A DNA stretch of 64,000 nucleotides from Prorocentrum cordatum (lineage: Eukaryota > Sar > Dinophyceae > Prorocentrales > Prorocentraceae). A program made the position numbers and the translations under genes. Below the pieces are notes generated by a model, which was not told where the DNA came from, ran no database searches, and saw only the letters and a program-made list of their open reading frames with translations. The DNA is taken from contig CAUYUJ010000371.1 in assembly GCA_963575745.1 (NCBI GenBank), positions 50,695-114,694 of the forward strand, in the 5' to 3' direction. Each line of letters opens with the position of its first letter. Within the stretch, counting starts at the first letter, position 1. Below, piece after piece: positions 45,628-55,989 of this stretch.

Positions 45628-45895
45628 GTGCATATACGCGCGTGCACACAACCGCACATACCTAAATACACATACGCGTGCGCGCAGCCTGGACTCCAAC
45701 TTCGCCCTCTAGATAAACCGACCACGCCCACCCCGTTCCGCGCGCGCACACTTTTTTGCAACGTATACGCCAAGGATCGGCGCGCCGTATTTGCCTGCAG
45801 CCACAAACTGCGCGACGTCGCGAAGCACGCCCAAGCGGGCGACTCCTAGAAACGCGCCCATGGGCGGGGGGGGGACTTCGCCGAAATCTAACTCC
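44745..45895. repeat. TATA/GTAT-rich microsatellite region with unique GC-rich islands
   Basis: TATATATA and CATATG tracts lie at 44,755-45,000, 45,060-45,115 and 45,530-45,670. The islands between them (45,000-45,060, 45,120-45,530, 45,690-45,880) may include exons, but I cannot assign frames. No domain is recognised. Confidence 0.6.
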
Positions 45896-46860
45896 TAGGT
45901 TAACGCAAGATAAACGCACGATAAACGCACGATAAACGCAAGGTAAACGCAAGATAAACGCAAGATAAACGCAAGATAAACGCACGATAAACGCAAGACA
46001 AACGCACGATAAACGCAAGATAAACGCACGATAAACGCACGATAAACGCAAGATAAACGCACGATAAACGCACGATAAACGCACGATAAACGCAAGATAA
46101 ACGCACGATGAACGCACGATGAACGCAAGATAAGCGCACGATAAATGCAAGATAAACGCACGATAAACGCACGAAAACGAAACGCACGATAAACGCACGA
46201 TAAACGCACGATAAACGCAATATAAACGCACGAAAATCGAAACGCACGATAAACGCACGATAAACGCACGACAAACGCAAGATAAACGCAAGATAAACGC
46301 ACGATAAACGCAAGATAAACGCACGATAAACGCAAGATAAACGCACGATAAACGCACGATAAACGCACGATAAACGCACGAAAACGAAACGCACGATAAA
46401 CGCACGATAAACGCACAATAAACGCAAGATAAACTCACGAAAATCGAAACGCACGATAAACGCACGATAAACGCAAGATAAACGCACGATAAACGCACGA
46501 TAAACGCAAGGTAAACGCACGATAAACGCACGATAAACGCACGATAAACGCAAGATAAACGCACGATAAACGCAAGATAAACGCACGATAAACGCACGAT
46601 AGACGCACGATAAACGCAAGATAAACGCACGATAAACGCACGATAAACGCACGATAAACGCAAGATAAACGCACGATAAACGCACGATAAACGCACGATA
46701 AACGCACGATAAACGCAAGATAAACGCACGATAAACGCACGATAAACGCAAGACAAACGCACGATAAACGCAAGATAAACGCACGATAAACGCAATATAA
46801 ACGCACGATAAACGCAAGATAAACGCACGATAAACGCAAGATAAACGCACGGTGAATTTA
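45896..46860. repeat. 11-bp satellite (CGCACGATAAA / CGCAAGATAAA), about 85 copies
   Basis: Head-to-tail units of CGCACGATAAA with a frequent C-to-A variant at position 5. Two marked interruptions, ACGAAAACGAAACG and ACGAAAATCGAAACG, each occur twice: 46,171 and 46,378, and 46,230 and 46,437. Both pairs are 207 bp apart, revealing a higher-order unit. Because 11 is not a multiple of 3 and the unit lacks stops on the minus strand, all three minus frames stay open and give the same 11-residue periodic peptide (413 codons in one). This is not evidence of a gene. Confidence 0.95.
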
Positions 46861-47230
46861 CCTTATAAAGCCACGAAAATACGACACGCACGATATAACG
46901 CAAGATAACGCGCTATGGGCCGAGTGATGAACGCACGGTAACGAACGCTAACTACGCGACAGTTGGCGCACTGTCGCGTGGCTAGCGCACGGTTTCGTGC
47001 GTTTACCAGGGTTTGGAAGTGGGGGCAGCGCGGGAGCAGGCGGCGGTTGGTGTATTGGGTTGGCTCAACGGGCTTTCATCTCAAGGGGTCGGTAGATCCC
47101 CTTAAGGTGAATGCCCATCGAACCAACCCAAGACCCAACGTCCACCCGAACCCGCGGTGCCCCGATTCCGAAGCCCGCTCGATCGGCCATTGTGCAAAAT
47201 CAAAAAAGAGACCACCGCCATCATGTAAAT
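46861..47230. other. Unique sequence flanking the satellite
   Basis: Degenerate satellite-like CGCACG/CGCAAG phrases fade out by about 46,990. The rest is unique GC-rich DNA with short overlapping frames and no supported gene. Confidence 0.4.
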
Positions 47231-47296
47231 CACGTAAGTCGGAAGTCATGTCGGTCCAGCAGGAGGGCGCCCCGATGCTCTCGAGGCTCGCTTGCA
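47228..47296 (-). CDS. Isolated exon-like block
   Basis: Between an acceptor-like CGCCGCAG (about 47,297) and a possible donor GACTTAC|GTGATT, the minus strand reads QASLESIGAPSCWTDMTSDL. The composition is normal for protein and the borders are splice-like. It could belong to the exon cluster to its right (49,626-50,740) or to gene X's far upstream region. The gene is unknown. Confidence 0.3.
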
Positions 47297-47509
47297 CCTG
47301 CGGCGCGGGCGGGCGCGCGCCATTAGAGACCAGACCGAAAATGCCCTACGCCATCTTGCCCCCTTTGCAATTAATGGTTCGCCTCTGCCCCCCCCCCCAA
47401 GCAAAAAACGAAAGCGACGCCCCGACCCAGAACTAGAAAACCAGTGTTTATGTTGATTATATGTGGCATTACAAGATGGCGTAGGGAATTGTTTAAAGTT
47501 CTGATGCCC

Positions 47510-48073
47510 CCCACGCGCACGCGAGCATGCATGCACACATACACGTATACGCACGCAATCTTTTACACATACACATGCACACGTACATATATGTGCACGT
47601 ATGTATACACACATCGTTGCACACGCACGCAATCATGCACGTATGAATGCGCATAGATTCACACACCTTTTTTTTTATTATATATACATATACAGTTGTG
47701 CATTCCTACAAATATACATAGAGAAACACGCACCTATATATTTATACAGAGAGAAATACGTACACACGCATAGGCATGCATATCTATGTATATAGATGCA
47801 CGCACCTGTTATATATATATATATGTATATATGTAGATACATGTGCACCCATATTTGTGTATACATACATATATATATATATATATATAATTGCATGCAT
47901 TTGTTAAGCACACATGGCTGTAGAGGTGAGTCTATGCATATACACGTATACATAGAGGCAAGCACGTATATGAACACGCACACACACGCACATATGTTCA
48001 TATAGGTATATAGGTCTGTACGTTTATATTTAAACACATACACACATATACGTGTATGCGCGCACACGTGCGC

Positions 48074-48104
<31 letters not shown>

Positions 48105-48250
48105 TATAAATGTACATATGTATATGTACGCGTGAATGCGTAAGCACGCATGTAAACATGACGCACATGCACACGTGTACACACGCACGCACACGCATGC
48201 ACACAGACACACACCCACACAAACGCGCGCACACACACGCACACGCATGC
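47510..48250. repeat. CACACG/TATATA microsatellite region
   Basis: ACACGCACGC and TATATACATA alternations over about 740 bp, with little unique sequence. Confidence 0.85.
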
Positions 48251-48344
48251 GACATCATCGCGAGGTGGCGTAAGGTTAAGGCCTGGTCTCTATATAAGGT
48301 GACTCCCATGGATGAGCATTGTCCCTTCCCCGTACGCTGGCCAA

Positions 48345-48460
48345 CATCATTCCTCCGCATGCCTCCACAGCCGTCGATATTGTTCTATATGCTGTTGCGC
48401 CCTATTCGCCTGCTGCCACTTCTTCGGGAGTCGACTTCCCCAAAACACTCTCGAGAGAAT
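48345..48460 (-). CDS. Isolated exon-like block ending in a stop
   Basis: The minus strand reads VFWGSRLPKKWQQANRAQ followed by an Arg/His-rich helix and a TGA near 48,347. The basic, Gln-rich composition is protein-like. The upstream border is unresolved. It may be a terminal exon of an unrecognised gene inside the element. Confidence 0.3.
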
Positions 48461-48555
48461 ACGGCTTCCTATGAAGCCTTCTCGGATCTCATGCGCGGGT
48501 GGGTGATCAGACAAGTGCAAGAACACAGGGTCCAGACTCAGCGGGAGAAACAAGA

Positions 48556-48675
48556 TGCCAACAAGATGCCACCCCTGAAACCGAGCTGAGTCCATCAAGC
48601 TGCCACCCCTGAAACCGCGCGGCCATGCCAACAAGATGCCACCCTTGAAAACTCGCTGAGTCCATCAACAAGTTC
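48556..48675. repeat. Tandem repeat AACAAGATGCCACCCCTGAA, three copies
   Basis: Three copies of CAAGATGCCACCCCTGAAAC followed by (C)GAGCTGAGTCCATCAA, with a period of about 40-55 bp, the last copy truncated. Confidence 0.75.
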
Positions 48676-48837
48676 TTGACAAGCATGTTATCTCGACTTC
48701 ATGCGCTGCTACCTTGATCCCCATATATGTATATCTATGTATATATAATATATGTGCGTTGGTACCTCTACCCGCCCCTCGAGCTATTTATGCACGCAGG
48801 CACGTCATATGGGGTATGCCTATACGTATGGATGTAG

Positions 48838-48868
<31 letters not shown>

Positions 48869-48932
48869 GGTATCTCTCTCCTCCCTGTCTCTCTCTCTGT
48901 TTCCCCCTCTCTATCTCTCTACTGGGTTCGTG

Positions 48933-48966
<34 letters not shown>

Positions 48967-48968
48967 TC
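48838..48968. repeat. TA and CT microsatellites
   Basis: A TATATATA tract (48,838-48,868) is followed by TCTCTCTC runs (48,885-48,965). Confidence 0.95.
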
Positions 48969-49625
48969 TCGTTCTCCCGACTGCGGAAGCAATCCACGGC
49001 AATGCATTTCTAATCGACGTGCGCGCTGGCCGATCGTCAGAACGCACTGCGGTCGACAGGCTTACTCAGAACCACTTGGGAGCGCAGAGCTGCGAGGCGG
49101 TGCGGCTCGAAGAGGCGGGCGAGTGGCGATCAAGATCTAGCCCAATTGGCCAACTCCGCACTCCAAGCAAGCATTGACGTGCACCGTGCACGTGGAGCAT
49201 TCACTCATGTATGAATCCGTACATCCATGTATACACATACAGTGTGAACATGTGTGCGTGCACATACAAGCATGCGAACCTAGAAACTGCAGTGCGGGTC
49301 CCATTGCGCTCAGGCGCGGAGTATGCTGAAGGTGTTGAGCAGGACGTAGTTGCCATATCGGCCTGGCGCGGATCACTCCCCCACTTGCTCATCCTCCTCT
49401 TCCTTCCCCTTCCCCATTATCCTCCTCCTTCCTTTCCTCCTCCTCATCTTCCTCTTCCTCCTATATCCTCCCAACCTGACGAATCACACTCAATCGGAAG
49501 CTCCCAGATCTGCTCTGAGATCTGTCGGCGCCCCCGAACTCGAGTATAGGGGGGGCGATGATGATCTCGATGATCGTGGAAGTTTTCCCCTTGCGCTACA
49601 GCGCGTGGTCAGCGCCACGCCCCCC

Positions 49626-50740
49626 CTAAAGACCGTCTGGGCTCTCGATCTCATCTGCGCTCGACACGATCTCGATGACATCGGCTGCGACGTCGCCCTT
49701 GAAGTCGGTGCCCGCCGTCGTCGGCGTCGCGACCTTGGCCTTGATCATCTCCGTCGTCGGCGTCGTCGGCGTCGCGACGCCCTTGGCCTTGATCATCTCC
49801 GTCGTCGGCGTCGTCGGCGCATCGTCCTGGCCCTTGGCCTCGATCGTGCTCGACCCTGTCGACGCCGGCCACGCCATCGATCCACGCCGTACTTCAGGTC
49901 CTGCGCATATGTGCATGCGCGAGCCCATCCACCCCATGAGCTCGTAACTGTCCCCGTTGCCCTGGGCGCCGTGCGGGTCGTCCTCGAGCGCGTGCGCGGC
50001 GTCCTCGAGCCTCCTCCTTTTTTCTGCCGCGCCATCTTCTATGCGCATCCAGAACATCTCACGCCAGGGCGAGGCCATGGCTCGCAACGAAAATCTGAGA
50101 CAAAATGTCTACGGATGCCAGGTGATGGATGGCAGCGACGGAGATGATGTTGATAATGACGCTGATGCTACTCGCGATGATGATGGAGGCTCTAAGGTGC
50201 TGAGCTTCACGCCTGTGATAACTTCACGCTGCTGAGCTTCACGCTTGAACGCGCGTGGACCTAGAAGTTGGTGAACTTCACGCGGATGAGCTTCATACTA
50301 ATGGGCTTGTAAAAGTTGTTGAGCTTTATGTGTCAATTGAACGCTGCCGAGCTTCATGATGGTGATGATGATAATGATGATGCTGCTGCTGATGATGATG
50401 ATGATGGGTACTATAAGCTGTTGAATTTCACGCTGCTGAGTTTCACGCTGTTTAGCTTGACGCTTGCGAAAACTTCACCCCTAATTAGGCCTGCGGGACA
50501 TCGTTGCTGAGCTTCACGCTTTTATGCCACAATTGCGATAATTCTAATCCTGGTAATCCTCGATCGTTATCCTCTTCCTGCCCCTTCTCATCCCCCCCAT
50601 CCTCACCCCCCTCCTCGGCAAGGGAACCTCCGCCAGCGACGGTCGTAGATGCCCGAGCTTTCCTTTCTTTCTTTGCGCTTCTCTTCGCCACCTCCCCGTT
50701 GGGGCGGCTGAGGATCGAGGGGCAGAGATGGCGACTGGAC
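49626..50740 (-). CDS. Cargo gene Z: at least two exon blocks with Thr/Pro/Lys repeat
   Basis: The main exon (49,626-~50,097) starts after an acceptor-like TTGTCTCAG. It reads MASPWREMFWMRIEDGAAEK, then an Arg/Glu helix (RRRLEDAAHALEDDPHG), then two in-frame repeats of TPTTEMIKAKG/TPTTPTTEMIKAKV, then VIEIVSSADEIESPDGL and TAG. A second block (~50,500-50,735), after acceptor GATCCTCAG, reads GEVAKRSAKKERKARASTT and a Glu/Asp-rich tail. The gene has a charged, disordered-protein composition, like gene Y next to it. It may be the 3' part of the same transcription unit if the stop at 51,079 is intronic, but I treat it as separate. Function unknown. Confidence 0.4.
50190..50520. repeat. Degenerate GCTGAGCTTCACGC repeat
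   Basis: About ten copies of (T)GAGCTTCACGCT, spaced 15-40 bp, interrupted by a GATGATGATG tract at about 50,358-50,405. It lies between the two exon blocks of gene Z and is probably intronic. Confidence 0.65.
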
Positions 50741-51078
50741 TGGAACTCAAGATGATCACACGTGCACTGCAGCAAGTGCGCAGGAATAGCGAGCGTGAGA
50801 GAGTGAGAGAGCCGAATGCCACAACCCGCATCATGGATCCTCCTCTTTGTCCTCATCCTCCTCCTTCTCCTCCCCCTCCTCATTGTCCTCCTCTGTATCA
50901 TCCTGCTCCTCCTCATCCTACTCCTCCTTATCCTCCTCCTCCTCATCTTTATCTCCCTCCTCCTCCCCCTCCTCGCCCTCACCCCCCACGTTTTCTCACC
51001 TCCTCATTGCATCCCCCTCCTCATTATTTTCCCAACCCGCATTTTGCTTGCACATTAATGGCTGCCCAATCCCACCAG

Positions 51079-54000
51079 TCAGTCGACTGCGACCGAATTC
51101 AATTCGGCCGCCTTTTGGAGCCACTCCGTGCGGATCTCCTCGCGAATCTCGACGGCTCGAGCCTTTGAGACGCACCCCTCGAGGATGCACTTCCTGCAGG
51201 TGAACCTCACGAGGTCCATAGCTAGCTTATCTGGGCGACCCTCGTATCCTAGAGCCTTTTGTGTGTCATCATCCCAGCGCTTGTCCATGTCTTGGACCAG
51301 CTGCGTGAATTTTCCACCACTTGTGCGAAGGTCCACGCGTGAGATCGCCTCGCCGCCACGCCTCCGAACTTTGTACGTGTACACCGTGCCATCGATATCA
51401 GAGTTGAACCAGCCCGTCTTCGGATCGAAGAACCCTTCGACATCGCTCATCGCGCCGTGCATCATGGGATCCGCCTCCTCCTCCTCCTGATCCTCCTCCT
51501 CGGGCGCCTTCTGCTCGGCTGCGGCGGCAGCTCCACCATCGGCCTGATCCTCCTCCTCCTCCTCCATCTCATCCTCCTCCTTCTCCTCTTCCTCTTCTTC
51601 GCCCTCGGCTCCTTCCGAGTGCTCGACCTCATCCACCTCGACCTCGTCACTCTTTGCCGCGTTTGGTTTGGCTGCTGGTTTCGCTGCTGGTTTGGCCGCT
51701 GCTGCTGGGCGTTTCATCGGGCTGGCTGCTGGGCGTTTCATCTTGCGTTTCGATGCATCTTCTGCAGGGTTCCTCAGCCACGGCGTGGTCGGGGCAGGCG
51801 CGACAGGTGGTGCAATGGTGATTGGCGCAGCGGTGCCCGAGCCCTTGTCCTTCTTTTCTCGCTTGTCTTTCTTGTGTTTTTTCTTCTTGTCTTTCTCGTG
51901 CTTTTTCTTTGTTCTTTGTCTTTTTTTCTTTCACGTTCAGTAAGCTCTCCGCGAACGGGATTCCCGCCATCTGCACCTCCCGTCTCCGAAGCGGGCGCTG
52001 CAGCGAGAGAGCCATGGAATGGGGGTCGGAAGGGGCGGGAGGGCTGGGCCAGCAACACGACCAACAACAACGCCAGCAACAGCACCAAGAACAACTATAC
52101 CACCAGCAACAGCATCAACATCAACGCCAACACCCAAACCAACACCACCGCCACCAACACCACCACCAACACAAACACCAACAAAACAACACCATAACAC
52201 CAACAACATCAACAACAACATACGTGCCAACAACACCAACAACATCATTACACCAACACCGACAGCAACACTAGCATCAACACCAGCACTACCATCAACA
52301 CACACACCATCACCAACTACCACAACAACGCTAACACCAACACCGCCAACACCATCGAAACCGCCATCACCGACAGCAACAACAGCAAGAACCACAACAC
52401 CGACCTTACACCAACACAAACACCAACACCAACAGTACCAACATCATCAAAACCAACGCCAACACCATCACAAACACGAGCACCATCACCAACAATAACA
52501 ACACCAGCAACATCAACACCACCAGCAACACCAACACCACCACCAGCACCAACAACACCACTAACACAATACCAACAACATCAATAACAACAGCATCACC
52601 AACCTCACCATCACCAGCCACAAACACCAACTTCTACAACCCCCCTAGCGCCGTGCTGCCAGACGCGGGCCCTTTCGCGCTGTTCTCAGAGTCACTCTGC
52701 ACTTCATGGGGTGCCTCGACGGCCTCGAAGAATTTCTGCAAGGCGTCGTCGTCGATGTCGCTGTCGGCCGAGTCCTCCCTCCCACGGGCAAGCAGCAGAC
52801 TGTCGGCGAGGCGAAGAGGAGACGGAGGAGGAAGAGGATGAGGGCGAGGAGGGGAGGATGGGGAGGGGGATAAGGAGAAAGGGAAGAGGAGGAGAGATGA
52901 GGAGGAGGAGAATGAGGATGAGATGGCCGAAGAGAGGAGGAGTGAGCGACATCAGAGGAGTGCACGCAAAGCCGCTATACATCGATCCCACCCTCGACGG
53001 CGCGCTCGCTATCCCCAACAGGGTCCTGATCAGTGCCACCGTTGCGAAGCCAGTGCGAGTGCATCATTCTTATGCAGCGGCACTGCACGTACCTCGATCC
53101 ATCGGTCTCCCACGGTCTCTTTTCTGTATGGTCCCCTCCCGCTCCGAGCTGAACATCCTCTGTCCTCTCCCTCATCCCTTCTCTCCCTCCTCCCTCCTTT
53201 TCTCTCTGCTCCTCTACCTTCTCCCTCCTCTTCTCCCTCCCCCCCTCTTCTTCCCCACCTCCCATCTCTCTCGCTCTCGCTCTCTCTCTTTATCGTTCTC
53301 TCGTTCTCTCGTTCTCTCTCTCTCTCTCTCTATCTCTTTACCCCGCCCCCTCTCTGGCACGAATGGTGCAACTCACAATAGAAGGTGGCGCCTGACGCCC
53401 TCCAGACGCGCCGTCACAGGAGCGCGACCGTGCACGCTTCGATATGCTTCGACGTACTTGATCTTGTACGCATAATCCCAAGCCGCCTCACTCCCCGTCA
53501 ATCAATCCACTTGCTCATGATGCGACTTATCCTACTGCTGCGTTTGCTGGCCATCCTTCGCTTCCCCGCCGTCTCAGCTGGACGTCGTAATCGTGGTGGT
53601 GATGATGATGACGATGCTGGTCATCGTCATCGTCGTCGCCATCGTCATCATCGTCGCCGTCGTATTCGTCATGATCGTGAGAACAGCGATTGTCGCCATT
53701 GTCATCATGGTCCTCATCGGCATCGTGATGGTGATGATGATGCGGATGATGATGGTGATGACGATGGCGATGATGACGACGACGATGACGCTGGCCACGG
53801 TGATGGTGATTAATTAGATGCTGATGATGATGCTGATGATGATGATGCTGCTGATGGATGTTGCTGGCCATGATGGTGACTGTCATGGTGATGATGATGC
53901 TGCTGATGCTGACGACGACGACGATGGTGATCATGGTGATGGTGCTGGCGGTGGTGGTGGTGACGCTGGTGACCATTGCCATGCTAAGCACATCGAGCTG

Positions 54001-55353
54001 TCCCTTCCCCATGGCGCTCCATGACCGTCTTCTGCGAGAAGCGATGGGAATTGCCAATCATCTGCATCTCGGTCATGAACGTGCCGAAGACCTCCCCGTC
54101 GGAAAGAGGGGGGAGCATAATGATGGCTGAGGGCAGAAGAGGCGGACGAGGACCTCGTGAACCGCGAACCACATCGTGAATCCTCACCCTCCTTCATGAT
54201 CATACTTATCATCATCCACCGCAATCGCCTCACACGTCCCTTGAACAGAAAGGTGGCATGCTCACAAGCCCCATCTCAAGCCTGCACTTCATTCATCTTC
54301 GCTCTGTGCTCGAACTTGTAGACGCTGTACTTGAAATCTGGAACGTCGCCTGCCCACCACCATCCCCCACCAACCCCGATCACTGGAAAGTCATCATGGC
54401 ATGCAGGTGTGCGCGTACACGTACATATGTACATCTGAATATATGTATAGATATCCATATATATATATATGGCAGCATCGTTCCCTCTCTCTACTTCTCT
54501 CTCTGTCTCTCTCCCCCCTTTCATCTCTTTCTCCCTCTCTCCCACATTATTCACCTAACCTCTCCCTAAGATGATGGCGGTGATGATGACGATGGCCATC
54601 CTGGTGATCTGAGAGCGGTGATGCTGATGATGCTGATAATGACGAAGATGCTGGTACTTCTGATGAGGATGTTGACGCTGCTGGTTATGCAAACGCCGAT
54701 GCCGACGACGATGGTGACGATGACGACGACGATCGACGATCGCGACGGCGAGGATAATGACGGCGGTGGCGTGAGTAATTACGCTGACGGCCCAACGGCT
54801 CAAGTGAGGCAGCAGCCAGCGCACCCCATGGACCAGAACGGACACTGACATCTGAGAAGAGTGGGGGCGCGTTCACCAGCAGTGCCAATTGCATGCCCAC
54901 CCTCGTCATCATCGCTCCCTTCCGTCCCCGATCCATCCTAGAAGAATAGGCCATGGATCACCTTCTTCAGGGGTGTTCAGCATCGCCTGCGGTAGGGGGG
55001 TGATTCGCTCGCTCCGCATCCACCTCCCCCCCTTCGCTCCTGCGCATAATTCCTCCGTGATCGCCCCCTATTCATTCCATCACCCCCTCCCCCCCCCCCC
55101 TCCATCATCCTCCCTCCTCCTTCCCCAATTGTTCTATCCGTCCTCCCTATGTCCTTCCATTTTTCTCCCCCTCTTTACCTCCGTCTCCTCTGCCCACGCT
55201 TGTCCAATATATAACTCACGGTCGCTCCTCTCTACCCGATCCCCAGCTGGCCTGGGCCAAGATCGGCGTCGCCACTTTTGCAGTCGGCATGTGCCGTGCC
55301 ATGCCCTCGTCGACACTCGAAGCTTTCGCGCCTTTCTCTTTGGGGGGGGCCAT
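51079..55353 (-). CDS. Cargo gene Y: multi-exon gene with KRPA repeats and a terminal folded domain
   Basis: Putative start exon 55,238-55,353 (MAPPKEKGAKASSVDEGM). Inner blocks are 54,901-54,937 (acidic), from 54,851 after CTTCTCAG, 54,288-54,349 (DVPDFKYSVYKFEHRAKMNE), ~54,005-54,085 (VFGTFMTEMQMIGNSHRF; the two join in phase), possibly ~52,990-53,080, and 52,634-~52,775 (DSDIDDDALQKFFEAVEAPH). The large last exon (51,079 to ~51,930) has a Lys/His-rich start (KKKHKKDKREKKDKG), MKRPAASPMKRPAAAAKP, a Glu-rich run, then a normal-composition domain: GFFDPKTGWFNSDIDGTVYT, RWDDDTQKALGYEGRPDKL, then FTCRKCILEGC and the end SVAVD-stop. MKRPA repeats are, as I recall, common in dinoflagellate proteins. 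Function unknown. Confidence 0.5.
52050..52632. repeat. AACACC/CAACAAC microsatellite region
   Basis: Irregular AACACCAACAACATC units across ~580 bp, giving Asn/Thr/His-rich or Val/Leu-rich artefact frames. It lies between two exon blocks of gene Y, so it is probably intronic. Confidence 0.9.
53150..53345. repeat. CTCCCT/TCTCTC pyrimidine tract
   Basis: Polypyrimidine CTCCCTCCT, then TCTCTCTC; probably intronic in gene Y. Confidence 0.85.
53590..53990. repeat. GATGATG/GTGATGG degenerate triplet repeat
   Basis: GATGATGATGCTG and CATCGTCATC phrases extend over about 400 bp, with one orientation change near 53,640-53,720; probably intronic in gene Y. Confidence 0.85.
54560..54760. repeat. GATGATG degenerate triplet repeat
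   Basis: GATGATGGCGGTGATGATGACG and GACGATGACGACG phrases; the same kind of filler as at 53,590, between exon blocks of gene Y. Confidence 0.75.
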
Positions 55354-55359
55354 CGCCGA

Positions 55360-55985
55360 CGGCCCGAGGGAGGAGGAGGATAGAGGGCGAGAGTAGGGAT
55401 GTGCTCGAGCGGAATCGCATGCGCATGCCCAGTCGGCCCGCCGAGGCCGACCACGTCGCGCCCCGTCGACTGAGCTCAGCGCGCGGTTCCGCTCTCGCCC
55501 ACCCCTGTTCCCGCAGGCGCTCGCGGCGGAGTGGCGGAGGAGGGGGGGGGGGGTGCGGGGCGCGCGCGCGCGCGCCCGCGGCGCTGGGCCAGCGGCCAGC
55601 GCTGTGAACAAAAACGCCAAGATGGGGTGGGCAATCGGTCTCTAGGTACCGCGGTGCCCACGCGATGTGTTTGTGTTGTATGTATATGTATATGTATATG
55701 CATATGCATACGGGTGTGTGCAACGTATATATACATACACATGCATGCGTTCCCTGTAGCTGCAAGTGTTGTGTTCATGCATATGCGAATGACGTTGTAC
55801 CACATGCTTTTGCCAGGAAAATAGTTATTATATGTATGCAACCGTATATACATATATACCATTGTGTCGCAGTGCACTGTCATAGTTGTTTTTATGATTT
55901 ATGTGTTTGGCATACTGTAAGTATTCAGAGTGTAGTGAAGAGCACAGCGTCGAATCAGCATTGTCTGTAAAGCAAGGCGCGAAGT
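55360..55985. other. Upstream region of gene Y, no further gene seen
   Basis: GC-rich to about 55,620 with a poly-G and CGCG run (55,535-55,575), then GTATATG-rich sequence to 55,760, then ordinary AT-richer DNA. Any promoter of gene Y would lie here; dinoflagellate promoters lack a reliable motif, and none was identified. Confidence 0.4.
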
Positions 55986-55989
55986 GCAC

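Noticed and set aside
45662-46903. 413-codon minus-strand open frame with a repetitive peptide
   Set aside because: It is the translation of the 11-bp satellite. All three minus frames are open and give the same 11-residue period, so openness is a property of the repeat.
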